From assembly GCA_934149275.1 (NCBI GenBank), contig CAKPEG010000006.1:1-64000 (forward strand): a stretch of DNA of 64,000 nt, in the 5' to 3' direction. The notes beneath the pieces are model-generated. The model was not told where the DNA came from and did not search any database. It was given only the letters and a program-made list of their open reading frames with translations. Every line of letters begins with the position of its first letter. Within the stretch, counting starts at the first letter, position 1. This document shows, piece after piece, positions 51,396 through 60,467 of the stretch. The position numbers and the translations under genes are program-made. This DNA is from an uncultured Clostridia bacterium (GTDB taxonomy: Bacteria > Bacillota > Clostridia > TANB77 > CAG-508).

Positions 51396-51429
51396 AAAAT
51401 CACCTTCATAATTTGTATGAAGGTGATTT
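51396..51429 (-). terminator. Terminator of aspS that hides the next gene's ribosome-binding site
   Basis: A perfect 14-bp stem, AAATCACCTTCATA/TATGAAGGTGATTT, with a short loop, followed by TTTT on the minus strand. The 3' arm contains AAGGTGAT, the ribosome-binding site of the gene starting at 51393. Confidence 0.85.
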
Positions 51430-51438
51430 AAACTTATT

Positions 51439-53199
51439 CTATTTTCTCTCATTAATTTTTATATGAATTTCATCTAATTGTTTTTGAGTAACTCTTGCGG
51501 GTGCTCCCATTAATAAATCTTGAGCCTTTGCATTCATTGGGAATGCTTGTATCTCTCTAATTGTTTCTTCACCAGCAAGTAGCATTATAATTCTATCAAT
51601 TCCAGGTGCAATTCCAGCATGTGGTGGAGCTCCATAATGAAATGCATTATATAAAGCTGAGAATTTTTCTAATATAGTCTCTTCTTTATAACCAGCAATT
51701 TCAAAAGCTTTAATCATTATCTCAGGTGAATGATTTCTAACAGCACCTGAAGCAAGCTCTATACCATTTCCAACAATATCATATTGATATGCTAAAATAT
51801 CTAAAGGCTCTTTAGTTTCTAGTGCTTCCATTCCACCTTGAGGCATTGAAAATGGGTTATGACAAAATTCAATTTTACCATTATCAACTCTCTCATACAT
51901 TGGGAAATCAACAATCCAGCAGAATTTATAAACAGAATCATCAATTAAACCTAATGTTTTTCCCAATTCATCACGAATTTGTCCACCAAGTTTCGAAACA
52001 ACAGGCTCATGCTCGGCAATAAAGAATATTGCATCACCAGCATTGGTATTTGTTTTTGTAAGCAATGCTTCTCTAGATTCATCATCAATAAACTTAGCAA
52101 TAGGACCTTGTAAAGATCTATCATCTCCAACCTTAAGCCAAGCCAATCCCTTTGCTTTACATTCTTTTATAGCAAAATCTGTCATATTCTCGAACCAAGT
52201 ACGAGGTTGACTTGCACCATTTGGTACAGAAATAATTCTAACAATCTTTCCATTAAATACTTTCAAATCTATTTTTTCAAAAATATCAGATACATCTTGA
52301 ATTACAAGTGGATTTCTTAAATCTGGTTTATCAGAACCATATTTAAGCATAGCCTCTCTATATGGAATTCTTGGAAATGGATACTCAGCAATTTTTTTAT
52401 CTGAAAATTCCTTAAACACGTTATAAACAACTTCTTCCATAACAGCAAAAACATCTTCTTGAGTTGCAAAAGCCATTTCCATATCTAATTGATAAAATTC
52501 ACCTGGAGTTCTATCAGCTCTAGCATCTTCATCTCTAAAACATGGAGCAATTTGGAAATATTTATCAATTCCAGCAACCATCAATAATTGTTTAAATTGT
52601 TGTGGAGCTTGAGGAAGCGCATAGAACTTACCTGGATAAATTCTACTTGGAACTAAATAATCTCTAGCACCTTCAGGAGATGAACTTGTAAGAATTGGAG
52701 TTTGAACCTCCAAGAAATCTTTCTTAACCATTTGCTCTCTCATAAATTGAATAACCTTAGCTCTCAATATTAAATTATTTTTTAACTTCTCATTTCTTAA
52801 ATCTAAGAATCTATATTGTAATCTTAAATCCTCACGAACATCCCTACTAGACTCAATTTCAAAAGGTAACTGTTTAGTTCTCTTACCCAAAATTTCAATT
52901 TTTTCAGCAAATAGTTCAACCAAACCAGTATCCAATTTTTCATTAATAGTATCCTCTGATCTAAGTCTAACAATTCCCTCAACAGAAATAGTAGACTCAA
53001 TAGGAATTCTAGTTGCGAAATCAACTAACTCTTCATTACCAGAAGCAACGATCTGAGTAATACCATATTGATCACGCAAATCAATAAAAATTACACCACC
53101 CAAATCTCTAATAGTTTGAATCCAACCAGCAAGCTTAATATGCTCACCAACATTTTTCTCTCTAATAGTATTGCAAGTATAAGTTCTGTACTCGTTCAT
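51439..53199 (-). CDS. aspS: Aspartyl-tRNA synthetase
   Basis: Class II synthetase charging tRNA-Asp (possibly also tRNA-Asn). About 586 residues, the bacterial long form with an inserted GAD domain. N-terminal anticodon-binding OB fold (GEHIKLAGWIQTIRDLGGVI; FIDLRDQYGITQIVA), motif 2 region (KYFQIAPCFRDEDARADRTP) followed by GEFYQLDMEM, and motif 3 (PHAGIAPGIDRIIMLLAGEE). The frame opens with a GTG at 53208, but the ATG at 53199 fits the AAAGGGTGGAG site better. Under control of a T-box at 53412-53632. Confidence 0.97.
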   Translation of the reverse strand: MNEYRTYTCNTIREKNVGEHIKLAGWIQTIRDLGGVIFIDLRDQYGITQIVASGNEELVDFATRIPIESTISVEGIVRLRSEDTINEKLDTGLVELFAEKIEILGKRTKQLPFEIESSRDVREDLRLQYRFLDLRNEKLKNNLILRAKVIQFMREQMVKKDFLEVQTPILTSSSPEGARDYLVPSRIYPGKFYALPQAPQQFKQLLMVAGIDKYFQIAPCFRDEDARADRTPGEFYQLDMEMAFATQEDVFAVMEEVVYNVFKEFSDKKIAEYPFPRIPYREAMLKYGSDKPDLRNPLVIQDVSDIFEKIDLKVFNGKIVRIISVPNGASQPRTWFENMTDFAIKECKAKGLAWLKVGDDRSLQGPIAKFIDDESREALLTKTNTNAGDAIFFIAEHEPVVSKLGGQIRDELGKTLGLIDDSVYKFCWIVDFPMYERVDNGKIEFCHNPFSMPQGGMEALETKEPLDILAYQYDIVGNGIELASGAVRNHSPEIMIKAFEIAGYKEETILEKFSALYNAFHYGAPPHAGIAPGIDRIIMLLAGEETIREIQAFPMNAKAQDLLMGAPARVTQKQLDEIHIKINERK

Positions 53200-53267
53200 A
53201 TTCTCCACCCTTTCAAATTTATATATATTTTATATTTAACGATTTTTTTAGGAAATATCTTCAACAC

Positions 53268-53411
53268 GATGAATTGAAATAATATTCTCTATTCAAGATT
53301 GCTCCAAATACTAGGCAAAAGTAAATTTAAAAGCAAGGGAGCGTATGCGGATACGTGACCGCATTTAAATTAACTTTTAACGACGTAATTGGGCAATATC
53401 TTCAATTCATC
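53268..53411. repeat. Structured inverted repeat (family D) between T-box and aspS
   Basis: GATGAATTGAA at the left end and TTCAATTCATC at the right end; inner arms AAGATTGCTCCAAATAC/GTAATTGGGCAATATCTT and AAAAGTAAATTTAAAAGC/GCATTTAAATTAACTTTT. The GC-rich centre GGAGCGTATGCGGATACGTG recalls the centre of the glyS repeats (GAGGCGTACGCTGGTACGTC). It would be part of the aspS leader RNA. Confidence 0.8.
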
Positions 53412-53632
53412 AAAAAAAGCCTTCGCCCTTGGACTATACACCAAGGGACGAAAGCTTAACCTTCCGTGGTACCACCCTAATTGAAAATAAAATTTCCCAC
53501 TCCATAAAAAATGCTCCAACATGTTTCACAATCACTTCAACCAAAATTACTCTCAGCCACGGTAATTCTCTCTTTCTAGTCTTCTATCACAATTGCTTTG
53601 TGTCATCAACGCACAAAATATTCAAATTAAAA
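53412..53632 (-). ncRNA. T-box leader of aspS
   Basis: The T-box sequence AGGGTGGTACCACGG is the complement of 53464-53478; the terminator AAGCTTTCGTCCCTTGG/CCAAGGGCGAAGGCTT followed by seven T lies at 53412-53458. The 5' part has GCGTTGATGACACAAAG and the AGAGAGAATTACC..AGTAATTTTGGTTG region of stem I. A specifier codon for Asp is expected, but I cannot fix its place. Confidence 0.92.
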
Positions 53633-53678
53633 TCTATTTTACTCAGTTTTCCCAACTTTGTCAATAGTTATTCTAAAA

Positions 53679-54773
53679 TTAATATGTAAACCAAAGTCCA
53701 CTATCTTTCAATTCATTTATCTTCTTTTCATGCTCAGCATTAGTTTTTGAAAAATAAACCTTACCATTTTTATCAGCAACAAAGAATAAATTATCAGTAT
53801 CATCATGCTCTAAAATAGCCTTAATTGAAGACTCGCTAACCATACAAATAGGGCCAACAGGAATCTTACCATTCATTGTTGTAGAACGAGTATTATATGG
53901 ATTTTTCGTTGCAAGCTCATTCGCTGTTAAATCCCTCTCACTCATATCTATTTTTAAAGCATAATATGTTGTAACATCGCTTTGCAATGCCATATTTTTA
54001 TTTAATCTATTAATAAATACAGCAGCAACACCTGCTCTATCCTCTTCGTTCTTAGCCTCAAGCTCAACTACAGATGCTAGAGATAAAATCTCATGAACTG
54101 AATAATCACTCTTTTTAATTTCATCCTTATAAGGTGTTAAAACAGTATCCATTTTATCTAACATTTTTTCAAATATAGTTTTAACATCAACATCTTTATT
54201 TTCAAAAATATATGTATCAGGATATAAATAACCTTCTAATGAATAATAAATATCTTTATTCTTAATATCATCATCAATAAACCAATATTTTTCTATTAAC
54301 GTATCTAAGTACTCTTCATCAGATAATAATTCATAAACCTGATTTTCAAAATTATTTGTTTTTTCAGCTATTGTTGAAACAATCCATCTCATGTTTTTCC
54401 CCTCTGGAAAAGTAATTGTAACTGTCTCATCAACAATATTTCCCTTCTCCAATTGAGCAATTATATCAGCAACAGACATATTCTTGTCCAATTCATACTT
54501 TCCAGCTTGCATTGCAGTTCTCTTATTTAACTTACAATAAATCTTAAATGCATCAGCATTTTTTATTAAACCACTCTCTTCAAGTTGAGATGCAATTTTT
54601 GAAATACCACTTCCACCTACAATTTCAACTACAACTTTTTCGCTGTTTGATTGAACTGGTTTAATTTCAGACTCATACCAAAAGTTAATTCCCAATCCAG
54701 CAACAATAACAATTATTAGCAATAGAAATATTACCATTCCAATTCCTATTTTTCCACTCTCTCTTTTTTCCAT
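53679..54773 (-). CDS. mltG: Endolytic murein transglycosylase MltG
   Basis: Cuts nascent glycan strands and so ends their growth. 364 residues. One N-terminal membrane helix (IGMVIFLLLIIVIVAGLGIN), a LysM-like subdomain (SGISKIASQLEESGLIKNAD), then the YceG domain with the catalytic Glu in LSLASVVELEAKNEEDRAGV, LQSDVTTYYALKIDMSERDL and PYNTRSTTMNGKIPVGPICM. The end NLFFVADKNGKVYFSKTNAE is typical. Eight bases after the preceding anchored protein, same operon; both act outside the membrane. Confidence 0.95.
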   Translation of the reverse strand: MEKRESGKIGIGMVIFLLLIIVIVAGLGINFWYESEIKPVQSNSEKVVVEIVGGSGISKIASQLEESGLIKNADAFKIYCKLNKRTAMQAGKYELDKNMSVADIIAQLEKGNIVDETVTITFPEGKNMRWIVSTIAEKTNNFENQVYELLSDEEYLDTLIEKYWFIDDDIKNKDIYYSLEGYLYPDTYIFENKDVDVKTIFEKMLDKMDTVLTPYKDEIKKSDYSVHEILSLASVVELEAKNEEDRAGVAAVFINRLNKNMALQSDVTTYYALKIDMSERDLTANELATKNPYNTRSTTMNGKIPVGPICMVSESSIKAILEHDDTDNLFFVADKNGKVYFSKTNAEHEKKINELKDSGLWFTY

Positions 54774-54781
54774 AACTCCTC

Positions 54782-55861
54782 CTATACAACTACATTTGCA
54801 ATATCTTTTACAATGTCAGCATCAAAACCTGGTTGATTAACCACTACTAAAAAACATCCATTAGAATTAACATATGCCTTTAATTCTTTTAAAAATCTAT
54901 AATAATTATCATTATTAGAAATAGATGTAATATTCATTTTTATACCAATATTTTTTGAAGCAAGTTCTTTATTAGTTGTAATTTCTTTAGCAACTTTTGA
55001 ATTAATTTCTTTTATCAATTCTGTTCTTGTCTCATAATCAACTATTTTATCATTAAAATTCTCATATGTAGAATCATTTATCTCAATTACAATATCATTT
55101 TTTAAATCAAAATTTGTAAAATCTTGAACAGAAAGCTCTAAATTATCCCTTTCTTGAGCAAAATCAATTAACTTTGATTTCTTTATATAGCCAACTTGAT
55201 AATCCTTTGTTTTAACCTTTACCCATTTTTGATTTACATCACCAAGTATAGTAACTTTATCTCCCTGTGCCAATTTCTCAACAGTTTTAGATATACCAGT
55301 CATTTTATACTTTAACTTCGTTTCCCTGTTTACAACAGCCACATTTTTTTCTTCATCTAACTTATCAATATTCAATCTATTTTTATCTTTTATATACTCA
55401 ACATCAATATTATAAACATCTGTTAACTCTGAAATTGGGAAATAAAATACACCATCTCTTGAAATAACACTACCTTTAATTTTTGTAAATGTACTATTTA
55501 CATACATATTATTTTTTCCTTCTGTAATCTCCAATATTTTATTTTGTGAAATTGATATATATCTTCTCAAATTACTTTCATCTTTTTCATAATATAATTC
55601 TTTATCAAAATATTTTTTCATATCATCTTCTGAAAAATAAACTACATTATTCTCATCAACATAAACATCATGAACTAGTTCAGCATTTGTATCATTTTGA
55701 ATCATAACAATTAACTTAGAATTATCATCTTTTTTAAAGTATGCCGCATATCTCAAGATGTTTAAAACAATAACCAATAAAATAGCTACTATAACTAATT
55801 TGCTCAATAAACTATTTTTTCTAATTCTTAACTTCATTTTCTTTTTGCTTTTTCTACTCAT
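54782..55861 (-). CDS. Membrane-anchored protein with SH3-like domain
   Basis: A 359-residue protein with a basic N-terminus and one membrane helix (LLSKLVIVAILLVIVLNILR). The outer part starts with a copper-amine-oxidase-N-like unit (NVVYFSEDDMKKYFDKELYY; FYFPISELTDVYNIDVEYIK), then a bacterial SH3 domain (MTGISKTVEKLAQGDKVTIL; KWVKVKTKDYQVGYIKKSKL). The C-terminal 120 residues (IVIEINDSTYENFNDKIVDY...MNITSISNNDNYYRFLKELK) look like part of a GH18-type barrel but too short to be a full hydrolase. Cotranscribed with mltG, so a wall-related role is likely. Confidence 0.82.
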   Translation of the reverse strand: MSRKSKKKMKLRIRKNSLLSKLVIVAILLVIVLNILRYAAYFKKDDNSKLIVMIQNDTNAELVHDVYVDENNVVYFSEDDMKKYFDKELYYEKDESNLRRYISISQNKILEITEGKNNMYVNSTFTKIKGSVISRDGVFYFPISELTDVYNIDVEYIKDKNRLNIDKLDEEKNVAVVNRETKLKYKMTGISKTVEKLAQGDKVTILGDVNQKWVKVKTKDYQVGYIKKSKLIDFAQERDNLELSVQDFTNFDLKNDIVIEINDSTYENFNDKIVDYETRTELIKEINSKVAKEITTNKELASKNIGIKMNITSISNNDNYYRFLKELKAYVNSNGCFLVVVNQPGFDADIVKDIANVVV

Positions 55862-56077
55862 TTATTTATCTCTTTCTCAGATTTCTTAAAAAACCTGTCA
55901 CAATTTGTCTTTTATATTTATATCATAAAAATATCTTTTATTAAATACTAATTAATAAAAATATTGTTTTTTTTGAAAAAAAGCTTTATTTCTAGGCATT
56001 TCTGTGCTATAATTGTAATGTAACTATGGAAAAAATTACATTTAAAATAAATATTATATAAATTTAGGGAGGAAAAT

Positions 56078-57055
56078 ATGAAAATTTTTCTATTAATATT
56101 AGTTGTATTATTAATCGTAATACTAGTAAAATCAATCAAAGTAGTTAGACAATCTGAAGTGTATATAATTGAAAGATTAGGTAAATTTCACAAAGCAGCA
56201 GATGCAGGTTTAACAATTATTATACCTTTTATAGATCAAGTAAGATCAGTTGTAAGTTTGAAACAACAAACTATGGATGTTCAACCACAAGAAGTTATAA
56301 CATCTGATAACGTTACAATAACAATCGACACAGTTGTATTCTATAAAGTTATAGATCCTGCAAAAGCAGTATACGAAATCCAATCTTTGAAAAAAGGTAT
56401 TGAATACCTATCAATCACAACAATTCGTGATATCGTTGGTAAAATGGAATTAGATGAAACATTTAGTTCAAGAGATGCAATAAACGAAAAATTAAAAGAA
56501 ATCCTTGATGAAGCAACTTTCCAATGGGGATGTAGAATAGACAGAGTTGAAATTAAAGATATTACTCCTCCACCAGATATTAAAGATGCAATGGAAAAAC
56601 AAATGAACGCAGAAAGAAATAAAAGAGCTTTAATCCTTCAAGCTGAAGGTGAAAGACAATCTGCAATCACACTTGCTGAAGGTAGAAAAGAAGCTGCCAT
56701 CTTAGATGCAGAAGCAGACAGAGAAGCTAAAATCAGAAGAGCTACTGGTGAAGCTGATGCAATCAAACAAGTAGCTGCAGCAAAAGCAAAAGAAATTCAA
56801 ATGGTTTATGATGCAATTAAAGAAGCAAACCCAGATGATAAACTTGTTCAATTAAAATCATTAGAAGCTCTTGAAGAAGTTGCAAAAGGTGATGCAAATA
56901 AAATATTCATTCCATTCGAAGCAACATCTGCTCTTAGCAGTTTAGGTTCTATAAAAGATGTAATGTCAGATGACAAGAAATCTAAAAAAAGAAAAAATAC
57001 AGCTCGTGACGAAGCTGAAAGAATTGTAGAACAAATGCACAATGATGAAAATTAA
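56078..57055 (+). CDS. SPFH/Band 7 stomatin-like membrane protein
   Basis: A 325-residue protein of the stomatin/QmcA kind. N-terminal hydrophobic anchor (IFLLILVVLLIVILVKSIKV), then the SPFH domain (QSEVYIIERLGKFHKAADAG; DGITTTIRDIVG-type segment read as ITTIRDIVGKMELDETFSSR) and a coiled coil rich in Ala, Glu and Arg (EGERQSAITLAEGRKEAAIL). Such proteins form ring or cage assemblies on the membrane, often with NfeD or FtsH partners; neither is next to it here. AGGGAGG site; TATAAT with TGC before it at about 56008. A terminator with a GCGGACTT/AAGTCCGC stem follows. Confidence 0.95.
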   Translation: MKIFLLILVVLLIVILVKSIKVVRQSEVYIIERLGKFHKAADAGLTIIIPFIDQVRSVVSLKQQTMDVQPQEVITSDNVTITIDTVVFYKVIDPAKAVYEIQSLKKGIEYLSITTIRDIVGKMELDETFSSRDAINEKLKEILDEATFQWGCRIDRVEIKDITPPPDIKDAMEKQMNAERNKRALILQAEGERQSAITLAEGRKEAAILDAEADREAKIRRATGEADAIKQVAAAKAKEIQMVYDAIKEANPDDKLVQLKSLEALEEVAKGDANKIFIPFEATSALSSLGSIKDVMSDDKKSKKRKNTARDEAERIVEQMHNDEN

Positions 57056-57069
57056 TTAAAATATATCAT

Positions 57070-57095
57070 ATAGCGGACTTTAAAAAGTCCGCTAT
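57070..57095 (+). terminator. Terminator of the stomatin-like gene
   Basis: ATAGCGGACTT pairs with AAGTCCGCTAT, followed by a T run. The stem repeats the GCGGAC/GTCCGC core of family B. The remaining gap to 57296 is AT-rich and shows nothing else. Confidence 0.92.
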
Positions 57096-57296
57096 TATTT
57101 TTTTATTAACACCTATAAAACTCCTACTCCTGTATTTATATTAATTTATTCTAACAATAATCTTATTTGGATTAAATATCATACCAATCTATTTTTAATA
57201 TTTTCAACTAAATAACAACATTATTTTTTACTTAAATACACTTCAACCATACCGTAATTCTCAAAACATACTGCAAATACTTTCAACAAATTATCA

Positions 57297-58433
57297 TTAC
57301 TTTTTTCCTAAAATATCTGTAAGTGCATACACCAACTGTTCAACATCCTCTGCAGTATTTTCTTTTCCAAAAGTAACTCTAAGAGAACTCTCTGCAATCC
57401 TAACATTATGAGTCATATTCATCAAAACAGACGAAGGCATTGGAAGTCCAGCACTACAAGCAGAACCGCTTGAAGTACAAATTCCTCTCTTATCAAGTTT
57501 CTCAACAATATCTGCACCCTTATATCCTAAAAACGAAATATTCATATTACCAGATAATCTATTATTAACATCTCCATTCACATGAACATTTCTAAATAAC
57601 TGCAACACAGATTTCGCATATAAATCTCTTAATTTAATAAGATGCTTATTATACGTAACCAAATTAGAATCCGCAATTTCAATAGCCTTACCCAAGCCAA
57701 CAATTCCAGCAACATTCTCAGTTCCAGCCCTCTTCTCTTTTTCCTGATGTCCACCATCTTGCTGTCTTAAAAATTTTATACCATTTCTAACATACAATGC
57801 ACCAACACCCTTAGGCGCATAAAACTTATGACCTGACATTGAAAGAGCATCTATATTCATTCTTCTAACATCTATCTTAATATTTCCAATCGCCTGCACA
57901 CTATCAGTATGAAAAATAATATTATTCATTCTAGCAATCTTACCAATCTCTTCAATTGGCTGAATTGTACCGACTTCATTATTAGCGGTCATTATAGAAA
58001 TTAAAATTGTATCTTTTCTAATTAATTTTTTCAAAGCATTAATATCAATTATTCCACTTTCCAAAACAGGAACATATGATACCTCAAAACCTTCCTGCTC
58101 TAAAGTTTTACAAGTCTCCAAAACAGCTGGATGCTCAATACTACTAGTTATAATATGCTTCCCATATCTCTTATTTGCTTTTGCTATTCCCTTAATTGCT
58201 AAATTATCACTTTCACTCCCACAACTAGTAAAATATATTTCTTCACTATTGCAACCAATTGCATTTGCAACCTGCATACGAGCCCTCTCAACTGCAGACT
58301 TGCTAACTTTTCCTATACCGTATAACGAAGAAGCGTTACCATAATTATAACTTAAATATGGTAACATCTCTTTCAAAACAACATCATCAATTTTTGTAGT
58401 AGCAGCATGATCTAAGTAAATAATATTCTCCAT
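57297..58433 (-). CDS. Cysteine desulfurase (NifS/IscS type)
   Basis: PLP enzyme that takes sulfur from cysteine for Fe-S clusters or tRNA thiolation. 378 residues, group I-like. The start IIYLDHAATTKIDDVVLKEM, the PLP Lys in LSMSGHKFYAPKGVGALYVR and the persulfide-forming Cys in KRGICTSSGSACSAGLPMPS are clear. DGGHQEKEKRAGTENVAGIV also fits. Not in an isc/suf or mnmA group here; downstream is no scaffold gene, so the sulfur acceptor is unknown. The 242 bases upstream (58434-58675) show nothing but AT-rich sequence. Confidence 0.95.
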   Translation of the reverse strand: MENIIYLDHAATTKIDDVVLKEMLPYLSYNYGNASSLYGIGKVSKSAVERARMQVANAIGCNSEEIYFTSCGSESDNLAIKGIAKANKRYGKHIITSSIEHPAVLETCKTLEQEGFEVSYVPVLESGIIDINALKKLIRKDTILISIMTANNEVGTIQPIEEIGKIARMNNIIFHTDSVQAIGNIKIDVRRMNIDALSMSGHKFYAPKGVGALYVRNGIKFLRQQDGGHQEKEKRAGTENVAGIVGLGKAIEIADSNLVTYNKHLIKLRDLYAKSVLQLFRNVHVNGDVNNRLSGNMNISFLGYKGADIVEKLDKRGICTSSGSACSAGLPMPSSVLMNMTHNVRIAESSLRVTFGKENTAEDVEQLVYALTDILGKK

Positions 58434-58675
58434 ATAATCATTCCTTTTTATTATTTACTATATAATATGCAAAATAACCATTTCTTTGTTACAACTAATA
58501 TTTTATAAAAAATTTTCATATACTCTTCATTCTGTAAAACTCATTGCTAAATAAAGATTTTATATTTTTTATAAATTAAAGCTTCGTATAAAATAAAACT
58601 CATATAGTTTTCATTTATAAAATTTCATTGAAAAAATTTCTTAAATTCTCTTTTTATCCTACTTTAAGTTAACTA

Positions 58676-59056
58676 TTAGAAAATATTTTTCAACTTCATA
58701 TCATCTTTTTCTTCAATATGCTTTATAATAAATGCCATCTTATCTAACGATTCAAACGCTTCTTCCTGCTCTAGCTCACAATAAGTTTTCAAAGAAGTAT
58801 ACTCAGTCATCACTTTTTCAAGCTCATCATGCTCAATAAAAAAAGACAACAAATTTTCATACTTCTGCCAATACTCATCTATTTTCTCAATTTTCTCATT
58901 AGCCTCTCCATATTTTTCATCTTCAAGCAAAGGTCGTAACTCACTCAATTCATCTAAAACATGATTCAATTTACTATCCACATATTTTCCAACCCAAATA
59001 TTAAGTCCAATAATCCCAATTAAAATAATTACAGTAATAACTATTTCTTTTGACAT
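58676..59056 (-). CDS. DUF4363-type membrane-anchored protein
   Basis: A 126-residue protein with one N-terminal membrane helix (IVITVIILIGIIGLNIWVGK) and a helical, acidic remainder (LNHVLDELSELRPLLEDEKY; KIEKIDEYWQKYENLLSFFI; FIIKHIEEKDDMKL), matching DUF4363. That family commonly follows DUF421 genes in clostridia, as here, where the two overlap by 16 bases. AAAGGAGG lies inside the end of the DUF421 gene. Function unknown. Confidence 0.87.
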   Translation of the reverse strand: MSKEIVITVIILIGIIGLNIWVGKYVDSKLNHVLDELSELRPLLEDEKYGEANEKIEKIDEYWQKYENLLSFFIEHDELEKVMTEYTSLKTYCELEQEEAFESLDKMAFIIKHIEEKDDMKLKNIF

Positions 59057-59730
59057 CTCCTACCTCCTTTTTGTTGACAAAAAATATTATTATTTCCATC
59101 AATCGTAACAATTAAAGCATCTTCAGGCTCAAATCCAAATTTACTAACTTCCTCTTCAAGCCAAGTATAATCCTTATTAAGCTTATTTAAATTATCATAT
59201 TGAATAACACCATCAATAACTAAATCATAAGCAATACCTTCATACTTAGAACTAAGCTCCATATCTTCTAAAGTAGGATTTCTCTTCTCTGGTTTCAAAA
59301 TAACATTTATTTCACCACTCGTTTCTAATATCGCATATTCAACATCACCAATATTAAAAACATCTTTACCTCTAAGCCTTTCCTGCAATTCATTAATAGT
59401 ATATCTTTCCTTTATTAAAACCTCTTCATCAATTTTTCCTCTAAATATTAAAATAGAAGGCTTTCCGCAAATTGCTTGTCTAAACTTAATACTTTTTAAA
59501 TTACCTAAAGAAATCATCAAATGCATAATAAGCAGTCCAAGAATCGGAATAATTCCATTAAAAATAGGAACACCAATATCAGACATCGGTATTGAAGCCA
59601 AATCAGCTATCATTATTGAAATAACCAATTCAAACGGTTGAAGCTGACCAATCTCTCTCTTTCCCATTCCCCTCATAACCAGCAAAACTAATGTATACAA
59701 TACAATCGTTCTAATTAAAATAACTAGCAT
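59041..59730 (-). CDS. DUF421 (YetF-like) membrane protein
   Basis: A 229-residue protein with three N-terminal membrane segments (MLVILIRTIVLYTLVLLVMR; LQPFELVISIMIADLASIPM; IFNGIIPILGLLIMHLMISL) and a cytoplasmic YetF domain (KPSILIFRGKIDEEVLIKER; LQERLRGKDVFNIGDVEYAI; ILETSGEINVILKPEKR). The characteristic RGMGKREIGQLQPFELV and IPMSDIGVP are present. The frame continues to 59841, but the ATG at 59730 has TTGAGG eight bases upstream and gives the family start. Coupled with DUF4363. YetF-type proteins are tied to spore germination or envelope stability in Bacillus; role here unknown. Confidence 0.9.
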   Translation of the reverse strand: MLVILIRTIVLYTLVLLVMRGMGKREIGQLQPFELVISIMIADLASIPMSDIGVPIFNGIIPILGLLIMHLMISLGNLKSIKFRQAICGKPSILIFRGKIDEEVLIKERYTINELQERLRGKDVFNIGDVEYAILETSGEINVILKPEKRNPTLEDMELSSKYEGIAYDLVIDGVIQYDNLNKLNKDYTWLEEEVSKFGFEPEDALIVTIDGNNNIFCQQKGGRRCQKK

Positions 59731-59822
59731 ATTCAAAACCTCAACTTTTTTCCAATATATTCTTATTTTTTCACAAAATTTTTTTATTATGCATAAAAAA
59801 AATCTTTTTGTCAAAAATAAAT

Positions 59823-59925
59823 GTAGAACAAAAATGGACATTTAAGTTTGTGTAGTTTTCACTACATATATTAGATGTAATACTTTTTGTTCGTTCGCCA
59901 AATTAATTTTAAATTTGGATGAACT
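59823..59925. repeat. Dispersed structured repeat, family B copy 3 (shortened)
   Basis: GAACAAAAATGGACATT...TTTTTGTTC outer stem, then CCAAATT/AATTTGG. The last hairpin of the family is missing. The most diverged copy. Confidence 0.7.
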
Positions 59926-59960
59926 ACTAGCCAAAGGCTTAATACTGTAGGAGGTTCAAA

Positions 59961-60338
59961 ATGGACAATAATAATTCAAATGTGCAAACTTCCTCTACAA
60001 TGGGTGTTGTTGGTCAGATTATAGGTAGATTAATTGCTGCAGCTGTAATACTTGGAGTAACTGCCTTTTTCACACCTGGTTTTACAATAAATAATTTTTG
60101 GTCTCTTGCCTTAGCAGCAATCGTATTAACAGTTATGGATTATTTAATAGTAAAATTTACAGGGTTACAAGCAATGGCATTTGGTAAAGGATTTGTAGGC
60201 TTTGTTTTGGCAGTAGTGATTTTATATGCAACGCAATTTTTTGTCGCTGGATATACAATTTCATGGATGTCAGCTATAATTGGTGCTCTTATTTATGGAG
60301 TTATTGATTATATTTTACCTGGCGAGCAAGGAATGTAA
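59961..60338 (+). CDS. Four-helix membrane protein, phage holin 4/YvlD-like
   Basis: A 125-residue protein with four membrane segments: VVGQIIGRLIAAAVILGVTA, WSLALAAIVLTVMDYLIVKF, FGKGFVGFVLAVVILYATQF and WMSAIIGALIYGVIDYILPG. The polar N-terminus (MDNNNSNVQTSSTMG) is short. The pattern fits the YvlD/phage_holin_4 group of small membrane proteins, some linked to envelope stress in Bacillus; despite the name most are not lysis proteins. AGGAGGTTC precedes the ATG and a strong terminator follows. Monocistronic. Confidence 0.85.
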   Translation: MDNNNSNVQTSSTMGVVGQIIGRLIAAAVILGVTAFFTPGFTINNFWSLALAAIVLTVMDYLIVKFTGLQAMAFGKGFVGFVLAVVILYATQFFVAGYTISWMSAIIGALIYGVIDYILPGEQGM

Positions 60339-60384
60339 CGCAAAACATTGCCATAGTTTGAGCAAATAATTTTTGTTTGTTCAA

Positions 60385-60446
60385 AAAAAGAAAGTATTAC
60401 TAAAATAAACTTTTTTAAGTGTATTTCAGCAATACTTTCTTTTTTA
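60385..60446 (+). terminator. Terminator of the YvlD-like gene
   Basis: AAAGAAAGTATTRCT pairs with AGCAATACTTTCTTT around about 30 bases, followed by TTTTTATT. Confidence 0.85.
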
Positions 60447-60467
60447 TTAAGTTACATAAGAAAAGTA

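Noticed and set aside
53429..53689. ORF on the plus strand
   Set aside because: It is the complement of the aspS T-box leader.
59731..59841. N-terminal extension of the DUF421 protein
   Set aside because: It overlaps family B copy 3 and lacks a site; the ATG at 59730 fits.
59961..60338. Phage holin
   Set aside because: Four-helix YvlD-like proteins are widespread chromosomal genes; no endolysin or phage gene is near.
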